Below, one piece after another: positions 10,107 to 22,600 of a stretch of DNA of 64,000 nt. Origin of the DNA: Ooceraea biroi (lineage: Eukaryota > Arthropoda > Insecta > Hymenoptera > Formicidae); assembly GCF_003672135.1 (NCBI RefSeq), contig NC_039517.1, positions 558,001 through 622,000 of the forward strand, given 5' to 3'. Position numbers and translations under genes: made by a program. Every line of letters starts with the position of its first letter. Within the stretch, counting starts at the first letter, position 1. The notes beneath the pieces are model-generated. The model ran no database searches and was not told where the DNA came from. It saw only the letters and a list, made by a program, of their open reading frames with translations.

Positions 10107-12503
10107 ATGGGGAAACGTCAGCATCAGAAGGATAAAATGTGAGTTGCATGTCACATTCCGCAAAATTATGCAAAATTGTCTCATTTGATTTTTCATTCGA
10201 TGGAATTTCGTTACTTAAAGGTACCTAACGTACACGGAATGGTCGACGTTGTACGGTGGCAGGAAATCGGGGACGAGTCAGGAAACCAACGAGGAGAAGA
10301 TGTTTAGGCGCCTGCCGTACGATCACTGTTGCTTGAGCCTGCAGCCCTTCGAACACCCTTACTGCGACCTGAACGGCAACGTGTTCGAATTGGAGGCCAT
10401 TCTGGCGTACATGAAGCAATACAAACACAATCCTGTCACGGGGAAGCAATTGGACGCCAAGAGTTTGATTAAATTGAATTTTTACAAGAATGCGCAGAAT
10501 GAGTATCAGTGTCCGGTTCTCTTTAAATTGTTCACCAAGCACTCGCACATTGTCGCCATCAAGACCACGGGAAATGTGTTCTCTTACGAGGTAAAGATAT
10601 TAAGTTAATAATTGTGATGTAATTGTAATAATAATAATTATTATTAATTGTTGGGTCAATAATCACGATATATTTTTGTAACACATTTATATGACAAAAT
10701 AATTGAAGACTCGTTCCTTTGTCAGGCTGTCGAACAGTTAAATATAAAAAATGGGAACTGGAAGGACCTTATGAACGATCAACCATTTACACGCAAGGAC
10801 ATTATCACTATTCAAGACCCGAACAACGTGATGAAGTTCAATTTGTCCACGTTTCATCACATAAAAAATAATATCAGAGTGGAGGACGAAGGTGAGGATT
10901 TCTATCTTCGAGTAATTATTTTGATTTGCTTAACATTTCCTATTCTATGATATTTTTCAGAGACTATAAGGGAGAGGAACAATCCGAACGCAAAATTGAA
11001 AACCGTCTCGATGGAAACCAAGGAGATCCTGACAGAGTTAGAAAGAGAGTACAAACCAGCAGCGAGTGGCAAGAAGGACGGAGCACCTGCGCAGAAGGCT
11101 GATAAATTTAACGCTGTTCGTAGATCATATCAAATGAAGAAATTTTTTCTCTTGATCGCGGAAGATGATTTTGCCGTTTGTTTGTCTGCAGGCACACTAT
11201 TCCACCGGCGAGGTTGCCGCGGGATTCACCTCGACGGTGATGCCAGCAGAGACAACGCATCAGGCGGCTATAATCGCGGAGGATGTGGTTCGATACGAGA
11301 GAGTCAAGAAGAAAGGTATTTTATGAATTGTTTACGTGCGATAATAATAAATAATGATAAATATGAAAATGATCAAATTATATTATCGCGCTCTTAATTA
11401 ACTAATGTTACTGAAGACAATCTTCGTTTATTTAGGGTACGTGAGATTCGTCACGAACTTCGGGGCTCTAAATCTGGAACTTCACTGCGATCTCGTCCCG
11501 AAGACTTGCGAGAACTTTATAAGGCACTGTCAAGACGGTTATTACGACGGCACGAAGTTCCACAGATCGATACGGAATTTCATGGCGAGTATTCACGCGC
11601 GAATATATTACGTGCGAATTTTTAAGAATTTATTAATTATAAATTATTTCTTCTAAATTTCTTTCTTCCATTATCTTTCTCCCTCTTTCTCTTTGCAGAT
11701 TCAAGGCGGCGACCCGACCAACACGGGCAATGGTGGCAAATCCATCTGGGGCAAGGCATTCGAGGATGAGTTCAAGCCGAATCTAGTTCACCAGGGCAGG
11801 GGCATCCTCTCCATGGCGAATTCTGGTCCGAACACTAATGGATCCCAATTGTAAGATCGGAAAGACAGAACTCGTGATCTCGTCCGATTACATCGCGTCT
11901 GACGTTTCCCTGTTAACGCTGCCGCGTCGTTTCAGTTTCGTCACATTCCGCTCGTGCAGACACCTCGATCGCAAGCACACGGTTTTCGGGAAAATAGTCG
12001 GCGGCCTGGACACGCTAAACGCGATTGAGAAGGTGGAGGTGGACAATAAGGATCGCCCGATAGAGGACATCGTCGTGCAGAGCACCCAGGTCTTCGTGGA
12101 CCCGTTCCAGGAGGCTGACGAGCAGCTCGCCGCGGAACGAAGTGCCGAGGCGGAGCGCCTGGCGCAGGAAGCGGATCGGAGCAGGACGGTGAACAAGGTG
12201 GACAGGAACGACATGCAAGTCTACCGATCCGGCATAGGGAAATACGTGAAGTTGGAACAGAAGTAAGGATTTTAATTTAGCAAATTAATTGGTTAATTTA
12301 TTAATTTTTATTTTTATTAAATTAATTTATTGAGCCTTCTGGTCTTTCAATAAAATATAATTCTGTTTCAATTGTTTATTATGTAACAGTCAAATCTTTT
12401 TGATTTCAGATTGAACAAGCAGGACGTAAGTACAGAGCCTGTCGCGAAGAAGAAGAAGAAAGCATTGCAATCATACGGAGATTTCTCCTCTTTCACATTT
12501 TAA
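10107..12503 (+). CDS. PPIL2: RING-type E3 / cyclophilin-like PPIL2 (CYC4, Cyp60)
   Basis: Nine exons: 10107-10138, 10221-10590, 10726-10891, 10961-11115, 11192-11315, 11436-11584, 11699-11850, 11936-12262 and 12410-12503. They give 522 residues, the usual length for this nuclear, spliceosome-associated protein. An N-terminal U-box spans about residues 35-110 (RLPYDHCCLSLQPFEHPYC). A linker (AHYSTGEVAAGFTST) leads to a cyclophilin domain at about 283-440, with FHRSIRNFMIQGGDPT (catalytic Arg), ILSMANSGPNTNGSQFF, and His in HTVFG where cyclophilin A has Trp. The C-terminus is lysine-rich and ends SYGDFSSFTF. The intron 11585-11698 needs a GC donor. AATAAA signals follow at about 12503 and 12569. 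Confidence 0.97.
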
Positions 12504-13112
12504 TAAATTATTATGTCTATTTAATTATACCATGTATATAACCGCATGTATTCACGATAGCTTTGTTGAATAAATATATTTGTATATACGTAATTATATA
12601 AAAATGTACCGAATTTTTAGGAAAATGTTTACTTTTGTAATCATTTTAATTATTTAATCTTAATAATTTTATAATAATGAAGCTTGTACAAGCTGCTCTA
12701 CGTCTGAACACGCGATAATAAACACATATTATTTGTATAAATAATAAAATTGCACGTTTAATTGAACGAAAGCTAATTTATCTCACAGAAGTTAAAACTT
12801 TCAGCTCTAATAAAAATATAAAATAACATGTATTATAGATTTCGCTGCTGATATACATCATAACAATCTAATATTAAAATATCAGTGATTATTTACATGA
12901 AAACTGCTTATGACCTTATGAGCCGTCTGTTCAACATGCACGGATTCTTCTCCGGAGGTATAATGAATTTCAGGTTGCTCCGAATCCGTTTTCACTGATT
13001 TCGCCCGACCTAACAGAAATATAATGCCATCAGAAATTAAATTACACATATATTTTATTTATGCAGAAATCATCTATTTTGATGGCAGGTCGAATCGTGT
13101 CGAATCACGACT
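12504..13112. other. Convergent 3' region PPIL2 / unknown gene
   Basis: AT-rich 3' flanks. On the minus strand, an acceptor ending at 13010 is followed by an open frame to about 12890. Its reading (GRAKSVKTDSEQPEIHYTSG...) joins in phase to the upstream large exon and may be an alternative terminal exon of the unknown gene. Confidence 0.4.
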
Positions 13113-15812
13113 TTATCTTGCGTGGTACGCAGCAATTCGTTTATGCGATTTCCTACTTTTCGACCTTCCATTTCTTTTATCTGGAGAACATATTGAGAAG
13201 AACATTATAAATACGTATCTTCTAAAGTCTTATTAAACCAAATTTTTCGCACACAAATTATGCACCGTGCGTACATGCGTCGGAAGCTCGTAGTGCACTT
13301 TATACAGCAACACAAAATGACGTAGATTGTAGATTGTACTTATATATTATTATCCGTATCTTTTTTATAATATCCGAGCTCTCACCTCTTTCGGTGTTTT
13401 TGGAGACACCTCGTTCGTCTTGGGCCGCAAATTGTCCACCAGAGAAGGAAGGATTTGTACCTCTTATGTACATTCCAACCGGCGATGTTACATGATCGTA
13501 ACTTCCGATTGTTCGATAAAATTTTTTCTCGACTGGACTGATGTTACGCCTCTGTTTACTAGTGTTCGATCTCGATTGCTGAAACAAATTCAGCAGAGGT
13601 TTGGCTCCTTTGAGGTAGTCTTGATACCTCTTTACGGTCATTAATGTTTCCATGAACTTGGAGTCGTTAATGTTCGGCAATTCAACGGCTGCGCTACTTG
13701 GATCTGACTGCTGCGCCTCTGCTGCTCCAGAAGAAACCGGCTCGGAGCTCGCGTCGATCTCCTGCATTACTTTCGCCGTGTCGAGGCATCTCTGTCTCTT
13801 CTTCGCGATCTCGTACATAAGCGCGTCCTCCAAATCATCCAGATTTATCATTTCGTAACGTTTACTCGATTCAGCCTGCTGCTTGCTTCTAAGTACATCC
13901 GATATGCTCTTCGAACCAGCCTCGTTACGTTTCTCATGTGAGAAACGTAACGAGGCTGGCAAGTTGCATTGAGGAGCTTGTGTTTCAGGTACCGCATCAG
14001 GTTTGTGTGCCGGGTCCACGGTGAAAGTTACAGCTTTTTTCAGTTGTTCATAAATGTTGAGCGAGTCCAAAGAAGCCATCTGATTTCCACACGCGAGCAG
14101 AATACGCTTCATGTCCTCTAGAAAAGACTGCGACCAAATTTCCTCTGAGGGAGACGTATCCTCGTCAGGGTACAATATTGTGTAGAACGTCTCGAGAGAG
14201 ACGAATGTGCTTGTGCTATCGTGCAGCTTTGGACTTTGCGCACTAATCTTTGGCCTACAGATCTTTTTAGGGCTTTTGATACGTCGAGTAAGAGTAGGCG
14301 TTACGCACAGATTTTTATTCGGAGTCGCGACAGCATCGAGAGATTTTCGCGAGGAATCAAGTTGCGACTCGTGACAGCCTCTTGAATATTTTCTTCCATT
14401 ACGTGTCGACGTGTCGATATTCGGGGACCGAGACTCGGAAACGGTTTCATCCTCTATAAACTTGCACATCTTCCGAAGTTTCTCGGTTAATCCGCACAGA
14501 CTAATTTCCGGGTACTCCAAAGCTCCCGAAGTATCGTTGTTTATGACCGAGTCCTCCATTAGTGTTAGAAACTCTTCTGTAAAGTTTCTGGGCGAATCGT
14601 AGAAGTTTGCAGACATGCGTCTCAAACATTTTTGTACCATGCCTTTCTCCTTCCATGGCTTTTGGTCATTAAGCAAATTTAATACCGCCCTCAGCTCGGA
14701 TGGATTGCATTCCTCCTCCGAGCTTCTCTCGCTACTTATAGAATCACATTTCTGATCCTCCTTTGTGGAATGAGAATTAGCCTTCTTGTTTGTTGGTGTA
14801 GTGGAAGACTTTGAGACCAGCAATGTCTTGCACGGAGAAATGACTATTTGAACGTTTGTATTCATATTCATAACTGCGTCTCTGTTTGCTGAAGAACGTA
14901 GCTCAGCTTTGACACCACTGTTAATGTCCATTTTTAAATTATCGTTAAAAGTCTTGCAACTCTTGGATCTTCTAATTTCATTAAATGGAGAGCTTATAAT
15001 TCTTAGTGAACTTTGGGACATGGAACATGGACAATTTCTACTTAAATTGCATTGTACTTCCACGTTTTTATTTTCACTGAAATGGAGGGTGTTGGAATTT
15101 CTGTTAGCTCTGATCCCTAATGCGGAACTCAAAAGTTCTTCAGCAGTACAGCTTTCTTTACTTGGACACTCATTTTGGAACAGATTTATACATTTACTTA
15201 AGTCTAGTTTTAGTGACATGTATGATGTCTCATTTGACACATTTATATCCTTTGAAAGAGCTCGTCTATCTTTATGTGCATTCTCAAGAGACTCGGGTAG
15301 CGAGATGCTATGTTCACTAGCCAAATGACCCGCTAAGATAATAGATCCAGTACGAGATTTATTTTTTGCATATTTCCACTGATTGTTATTATCATCTTGC
15401 TTGCCTTTTGTAGAACCAATGTCCAAACTGGCTTCCGAATAGGCTAGTGACAAAGTTTGATCCTCTATAAACATCTGACCTGTAAACACACGCATCTGTT
15501 TTAAGCTCTACTTATATACGTACACTATCAGAAACGTGTGAAACGCGATGAAGACTGATGTAAAATTGTTAATAAACAATGGCAATCTGTGCATCATAGA
15601 TATGATGGGCAGTATTTACGTCGTAGCACTTAAAAAGCAAGGTGTATAGACAAAGACGTGGCATGCATTTTCCACCTAACGCATGTATACATTACAATAA
15701 TAATTCTCCTTGATAGACTCTGGTAACAGAATATTGAATAACAACGTGGGTTACACTTACGAAAACTGGTGAAGGAATCCGTGAAATCATTGACTCGTCT
15801 TCGATTGTTCAT
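13113..15812 (-). CDS. Uncharacterised serine-rich, probably nuclear protein
   Basis: Not recognised. Exon 15812-15761 (17 codons plus one base, clean gtaagt donor) joins in phase to one large exon 15479-13386, then to 13180-13113, giving 737 residues. The ATG at 15812 was preferred over the ATG at 15495. The latter sits just before a good acceptor (tttacag) and joins less well. The protein is polar, rich in Ser, Asn, Lys and Glu, with few long hydrophobic stretches and no signal peptide. It looks disordered apart from short helical patches, with a basic tail (RNGRSKSRKSHKR) suggesting nuclear entry. A C-terminal block ending SPVGMYIRGTNP looks the most conserved-like. The terminal exon is uncertain: a second candidate starts at 13009. 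Reality rests on the 2-kb open frame and consistent splicing. Confidence 0.75.
13916..13959. repeat. Perfect 44-bp palindrome inside coding sequence
   Basis: Two 21-base arms (left starts ccagcctcgttacgtttctc) are exact reverse complements around a 2-base centre. It lies in the large exon of the unknown gene and stays in frame, encoding SLRFSHEKRNEAG. Confidence 0.9.
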
Positions 15813-16645
15813 ATTTCACGAGCCAATCTGTCTCGATGAAATTTCGCAGCGTGAAACACCGTTTTTTAGACATGCAGAAATGAGCTGCTTAATACAAAAA
15901 CTGTCGAAAATTCACGAAAAGGCAACACCTGTAACGGACCTCGACCAAACTTATTTTGAACTCACGGACTTGAAGGACGGAGCATGATGTAAGCATCATG
16001 GGACGGAGCATTAGGGTCTATGGGTGCGAGACAGTAATAGCGAGCGAGCGAGAGGGATATAACAACACATATGAGAAGAACTCGATATTACTGTCTCGCT
16101 CGTTCTTATCTTCTCGATCGCTCTCATATAACTGTAACGTACCGACATTTCCTGCACATAGCACGCAACATAACCGAAAATCGTGCACATTATCTCTGAG
16201 AAAATGCACATTGACTTGTAGTTCATGTCCACTTTCTCAGAGGGCACCGATCTTTGATGACCACCTAAAGCCGATCACAGACAAAATTCCGTAAGACATA
16301 ACGTAACATGTAAGGATTCGACCAATCGCGTTGCTCGATTCGGTTATGGACGGCCGCGTCGCGAGAGGAGCTGCTGAAATTTTGCCGCTGTGGGCCCGGG
16401 CCCTTGTATTAATCCTCCACTGGAGCCACGGCAGAAGCGGTGATTATTACTGGTGCTCGCAGGACCAGAGCCTCCATGTTTGACATTCGAGACGAGCGGG
16501 GGTCGGTGCTCGAGTCGGTTCGACGGTGATCAGCGACCGACGCGTCATCCGCCGCGGCGCGTCGCGCTTCCTCGTTATCGGTACGCGTGTTTCGCAGCGT
16601 CCCACGGGATTCCGCGCGCCAGATCGGAGACCGTCCGCACGCACC
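15813..16645. promoter_or_regulatory. PAX: Divergent promoter region, unknown gene / paxillin promoter 1
   Basis: Contains the upstream region of the minus-strand unknown gene and the GC-rich 5' leader of the first paxillin exon (about 16320-16645). An imperfect inverted repeat lies at about 16027-16102: gagacagtaatagcgag on the left pairs with ctcgatattactgtctc on the right with one mismatch. No convincing gene is present. Confidence 0.45.
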
Positions 16646-19600
16646 ATGGACGATTTGGGTGAGTGAACGAATGAGAGTCCGTCGACGATCCGAATCCGAT
16701 GGCGTTCGGCGAGACGCCAACTTGCCGAGCTAACCTCAACGCGCCTGTCAAGCTCGGACTCGGACCCGCCTGAATTTTCGCCGCGACGCGTATTTCGTTA
16801 TCGATACGTTATCGATAGCGAGATAGTATCTCTTCTGCGCTGTAATTCTTAGAAAAATTCTTTGCGAGTACGCTGAGGAGTATCTTGACTTCTTGACACG
16901 CGTCCGTACTTTGGAACCTGTCAAAGGTGCTCTGGGTTGCTCTGGAATGTCGAGGATCCGATTCGGCATCGGGGACCGGGGTATTGATACCGTTACGCAT
17001 TCTCGCGATACTCAACCCGAGACAGGGGCATCGACGTTTTCCAGATGCACTTGTTTGCGCTCGCCGAATGTGGAAACGCTGGAATTTGTCACGGTACACC
17101 GACGTTATTCATTAGCTTATTAGTAGCTCTCTCTCTCTGTCATTGAAAATATTGTCGCTCCGAGGCACGCGTCTTTTGTGGGCGTCTGGCCGAGCGAAAT
17201 TTGTTAGGATATCGATGCTGCTGATGTCCGTGTTTATCCGCATGCACTTATCAAATGCAAAGATACTGGAGTTGACTTTATCAATTCTAGTAACTGGAAT
17301 TTATTGATAACTGAAACTTATCAATAATAGCATAATATGTTATTCATATTTTAATTTATGTGTGTGTGTATATGTATAAATTTAAATTTAACTTAAACGA
17401 ATTAAATTTAAATTAAATTATAAATATATTATTTATATATAATTATACACGACTCGAGATCGAGACAATTTCGTGCGTGATTCGCTATTTAATTAATGAA
17501 AAATAAAAAGTTCGTATAGTCACCGAGTTTGGCTTACAACTAGTTATCTCATAATTGTAATACATCGAAATCGAGAAGTTTTCGCGCTAATGTTAATATA
17601 AAAATTCGCTGGTAACATACATAATCCCTAAAAGCCGCTACATATTTCTTGGTATTCCTTTTCCGACCTTTTTCTAGACTCCTTAACGAGTCACGTTAAT
17701 GCCGTTGATAGGCCCATATTCATGCGAGTAAATCCATGAATAAAGCACGCTAAGCATCCGCGGCATGAACGGGGAGGAAAGCTCCACGACAAGCTGGAGG
17801 GGCAGTCCAGTGGTGATCGTAACTACATATTATCTCAGACTTCTCGCGTATATGGCGAGGAGGCCTGGTTGCATCAGTGTTATGCCAACAGCACATTAGT
17901 TTGTCACGCACTCGTTATAGTGCCGTCATTCACGGTATTCGCGCGCGACGAAAAAGACGTTTTCCCCGTCCGATTAGATTGGAAGCCGGTGCCGGGAGGT
18001 AATCTTCAGCGGGAAACCGGAAAAACGGACTTATGCATATTAAGACTGCAAACATAGAGAAAAATGACTATGGTTCTTCGATAAGTGCAAAAGATAAAAA
18101 AGTAACGAAATGCGAACGGCATTCCCGCGCTTGTATCTTATTTTCGCATTTTTCCAGTCCGCGATAGTCCGATCTTGCTGACACGAATTAGCGCGTCAAT
18201 TAGACTTCGATAAATCGCGTGTGTGCTTTACCATGAGAATATAAAAAATTTCTTTAATTGGGTAATAAAATTCGCGACGTCGCTCGCAATAATCCGTGAG
18301 GAATAACATAAAATGTGCCAATCTACAACAGTTGGCGATTATTCGCCGTGATAACACAGTAACCCCGATAACGATAGTGATGTTACCATACAGCTCGATA
18401 TTTTTCTGTATATATTTTGCTGTAAAATTCCACAGAGGAGAACTGATCGCAATCGTGAGCTAGATTATCGGTTCTATCTTTAAATTATATTTTTTAATAC
18501 GTCAAAAAATGCGCCAGAATACCATGTTATAAAATTTAAATTAATTAATATTAGCATCGTAATATATATAGCTAAATCAATTATTTAATCTTGCTGCAAC
18601 GAATCGTCATCGCGAGATTTCCAAACTTACTTTCGCGTTGTCGTGCTCTTTCTCTTTCTCTCTCATTTATGTCGCGACACTTCGTGTCTCTTTTTAGTCA
18701 TTTATAATCCCTATCTTCCTTTCTCCACTTCCCCATTTGCCCATTTGCCCATTTCCTCCGTTTCGCCTCTGTCGTGACGGTCTCTCTTGCTCCATTTCTC
18801 CCTTCCCTTCGCATTGTGTGTCTGTCCCTCTTATTCTCGATCTACTTACGCGTCCTTTTTCCCTCGATTTTCTCTTTTCCGTGCTGTGTCTCTTGTCCTC
18901 GCTCTATTCGCATCTCCCGTCTCTTTCCTCGCGGCTCTTTCTCCCCGTCGCGACGCTATCGCTTTCTCTATTTCTTCTACTCCTCCTCTACTCTTCATTC
19001 ACTCTCTTTCTCTGCCCCTTTTATCTCGCCGTCGCCGTCCCTCTTCCTCCGAAGGAGCGGAGACAGCGGCCAGGACGGAAGAGATCGAAAGAGCTCTCCG
19101 TGACACTGGGCGCGGGTGAGCGCCGGAAATACACTCGCGTGGCGACTTCGGCTTACTCTTATTCGTCGACGCGTCCCGCACGCCAGCTCCGTCGCCAAAG
19201 ATTGCCGCGCGCGCGCGCGCGCGTGTGTGTAATCGTGCAGTTGCGACGAATTTTCCGCGAGCACGGCGCGGCGTTTCCGCGTCACTACGAAATTCGTGCG
19301 TCTCTCCGCGGAAATCATGTCGGCGCGACAAAACGTTCACCTGTTGACCGGATAATCCGCTGAACTACCCCTTCGGTGCGCGACTGCGTGTCCAACTTGC
19401 GGCGCGCTCGCGAGGCAAGCCCTCCTTTTGGGCGACTTCTGGATTTCGTTCGATCGGGAAGCGTAGTTCTCCAGGGAAGGCTCACGATTGCCCTTTAACT
19501 GTGTCGGTGAAGTGGAGTAAAGTGGAGTAAAGTGGTAGTCAGCTCTCTGTTTCTGTGAGATTTTATAGGAAAACTTGTATTCGGTGATGATAAACAGATA

Positions 19601-22600
19601 GATCGCTGTTGCTGACGTAAATTGGCAACCTACCTTGATTTGACCGGCCTCGAAGAAAGCCGTACGGGGCGGCTTAAATGAAATTTACACGGCGTTAAAA
19701 TTAGTAATCTAAAATAGCCCGCGCGATCCACTTGAACCTTACTAACACAGCTAAGGGTCAACCGCTTCTGTTGAATCATCGAGTAAATCACTGCGCTCGC
19801 TACCGCGGTCCTTCGAGACGTCTCGTTTCTTCCGTTTCCCCTTGTATTCCCATCTCGAGAGTTCGTTAACCCGGGACCGCGTAGGGAGATCCTCCAAAAA
19901 ACGGATATTTCTTTCTGCAAAAAGAGGATATGGCTTCCGCGATTAATTATCTTCGTCAAACCTTGGAAGAGAATTGGAATTACTCTAGATCTTTTATTTT
20001 TATATCTAGACTTTTCTAAAATAATTACATTTTTATATCTAGACTTTTTAAAAATACCTATTGAATTTTTATGTTTTTTTATAAGGCCCTTTTCGCGTTG
20101 TCAGACATTTTTCAAGACGAACAATTGTTAGTTTGCACAGCAAGGGAATTGGAGTCGCGTCATTTAGGAAGTGACGTCTCCCGTTGCGCCAATTCGTTAA
20201 ATTAACATCAATTTGCCGTCACGCAACATAGACTACCGTAATTACTTGCCTCTCCTTCGGGGGTAGAGGCTTATGTCATCGTCGTTTACCCGACGGTTTA
20301 CCCACGTGAGTGAACACGTGCACCCGTGTACGCACGCACGCACGCATGTACGCGCTCGCACGCCCAATTCCGTCTCTCTGAAGAGTGTATGCGCAAGTAG
20401 AGGAGGATGGCGATGGATCGGACGATGTACGGCAAGATAGAGCCGGGTGATATCTACCAGCCCTACAGAATCACCATAAAGAAGGGCTCGCCTCCTGGAT
20501 GTAAGTCTGAAGATCCTGTGGAAAATCTGTATTATTACATTGTTGTTTCGTTATTATTATGTAATCCATTAACTAAGTAATCCTGGTCGCATCTAGAGGC
20601 GCGATTGAATGCGGAAATGCACCGATCCCTTCCTGTCCTCCCTCCCCGAGCAAACTCCGCATTTTACATTCGCGTTGTGCGATTACTGCGCGACATTGCT
20701 CGCGGTGTTCCTTGACGATTGATCAGCATACGGAGTTTCAAGGTGAAACGCGAATGCCGGAGTGCGTAGGCATCTCCTCTTCCTCGTTCGGTCCTCAGGG
20801 GGATCCATACCTCCATATGAGGTATCAGCCGTGCTTCCACACTTCCTACGCTCGCTCGCAAACACGCCACGCAAACGTACGAAGGCGAGCTTCACGGCCG
20901 GTTTAGATAGTGTCCGATCGATCGATTGACCGAGTAACCGCTGAAAAAATCCCGTCCGAGGGATTCGACGCGAAAGAGACCGCCTTACGGTTTGCACTCG
21001 CTCGTATTCGCAATCGCGTGACAATCGTGGATTTGCACGTCGATTTCGCACGATTTGAGTGTTTTGTTTTTTTAGTGAAGGAATTGTCGGTATTACTTGC
21101 GATTTGTCCATTTTTCAGTGAAGGAAAGAGGATACTCGCGAGGACCAAGAGTGATAAAATATTATATGTTCAAGAATTGCGCTCAATGTAGCTGCATCTT
21201 TTCTTTTTTTTTATTTTGTTATTACATCAAACAGAATAGTTATCGAGCGTGTTTTGCTCAAGATGTTTTATTGACCATGTTTTGATCGATCAAATCCGAA
21301 TCTTCAAATCGCAAGCTCGATCTTCAGCGCGCGGTCTATTCTATACTTTGTGTCTTCTATTACATATTTTTGCAATTAGAATGTTAGTCCATTGGGAAGA
21401 ACATTCGTCGCTTCATTCATTAATTGTCTCCGTATTAGGATAACTTATCAAGATCGATATTGATCGATGTGATCACACGTGTGACGTGCCATGCCGTGCG
21501 TGTGTGTGCGAATGCGTAAGCCTCAGTGACTTCAGTGTGCTTGGCGATCGAAGCGTGATGCGGCTCATCGATCGCAAGGATATCCATTACCGATCGACAT
21601 TGAATCTCCCCTCTCCTCTCCCTTCGCCTTCCTCCTCCTTTGATTCTCTGACGAATCTCTCTAACGTGTCTTGTCGGGACGCGCGATGATCAATTAGTCT
21701 GCCAAGAGCCGACTATATTAAAAGGAGGACTATATTCTGCATCGGCGACGAGGAGACGTCCGGGGGCAGGTTGAGGGGGCGATCTCACGTAATATTACAG
21801 TTTCGCAAGTGCAGCAGCCGTGCGGCGGCAACGGTAGCACGTGGTTCGCCAGTTCCGTCTAGTCCTGCCAGACATTCGCAGTCGATCGATCATCCTCCGT
21901 CCCCGCCGCGAATTATCCCGACGACAAATATCATCCATGCACGTGCTTCCACTTCGTAGCGGAAATCGCAGCCGTTAGTCTCGACAACGAGCGGAAAGTG
22001 ATACTTACTGGGTTGTAACATGTATTTGTATTTCAGTGTTTTTAATGTTTTTAATACGTACAATCCATGATGTTAAAAACACGAAACGAATGTTGCAACC
22101 TGATATGTATAAAGAAGAAAAGAGAACGGAAAGAGGAGACAGAAGCAAAGAAAATTTTATTTTTTATTTTAATTAATTATTGTTAATTATTTTGTGCTAC
22201 GGGAAAGATCGTGTCAAGTGAAAAAGAGGGGAAAAAGAGAGAAGCCACGCTCATCGATCCTCTTCATTTTCAGTTGTGATCTTCGTGCAAGAGCAATCGA
22301 TTTACGAATTCGATTATTCTTGTGATAATTCGTTTGGATACTGTCTCTCTTTGCTCGGTGTTGTTCGTAGTTTGCAGCTCGATTTTCGAAAGTTTAAGTG
22401 CGATCGCACGTTCTGGAACGAGGATTAAAAGTGTAGGTCGGTCCAGCTCGCAAGTCGGCTCGCTAGTTCTGCTCCGATTTGAAGGTTTATTTTTACCTCG
22501 CGGCCAAGCAAGTCGGAGCACAACACGCGGCATGGCAGATTCAGTTCGCGTGTGATTTACAGAGAATCCGGACGGAGGTGGCGCGTTATCGTTATCGATA

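Noticed and set aside
18737..19363. Long open frames on both strands (over 100 residues) in a pyrimidine-rich stretch
   Set aside because: All frames are low-complexity Leu/Ser/Phe/Arg-rich, overlap each other on both strands and have no splice partners. Open because of base composition.
19997..20049. Direct repeat of tttttatatctagactttt
   Set aside because: Two copies of about 18 bases in AT-rich intron, with no further structure. Judged local slippage.
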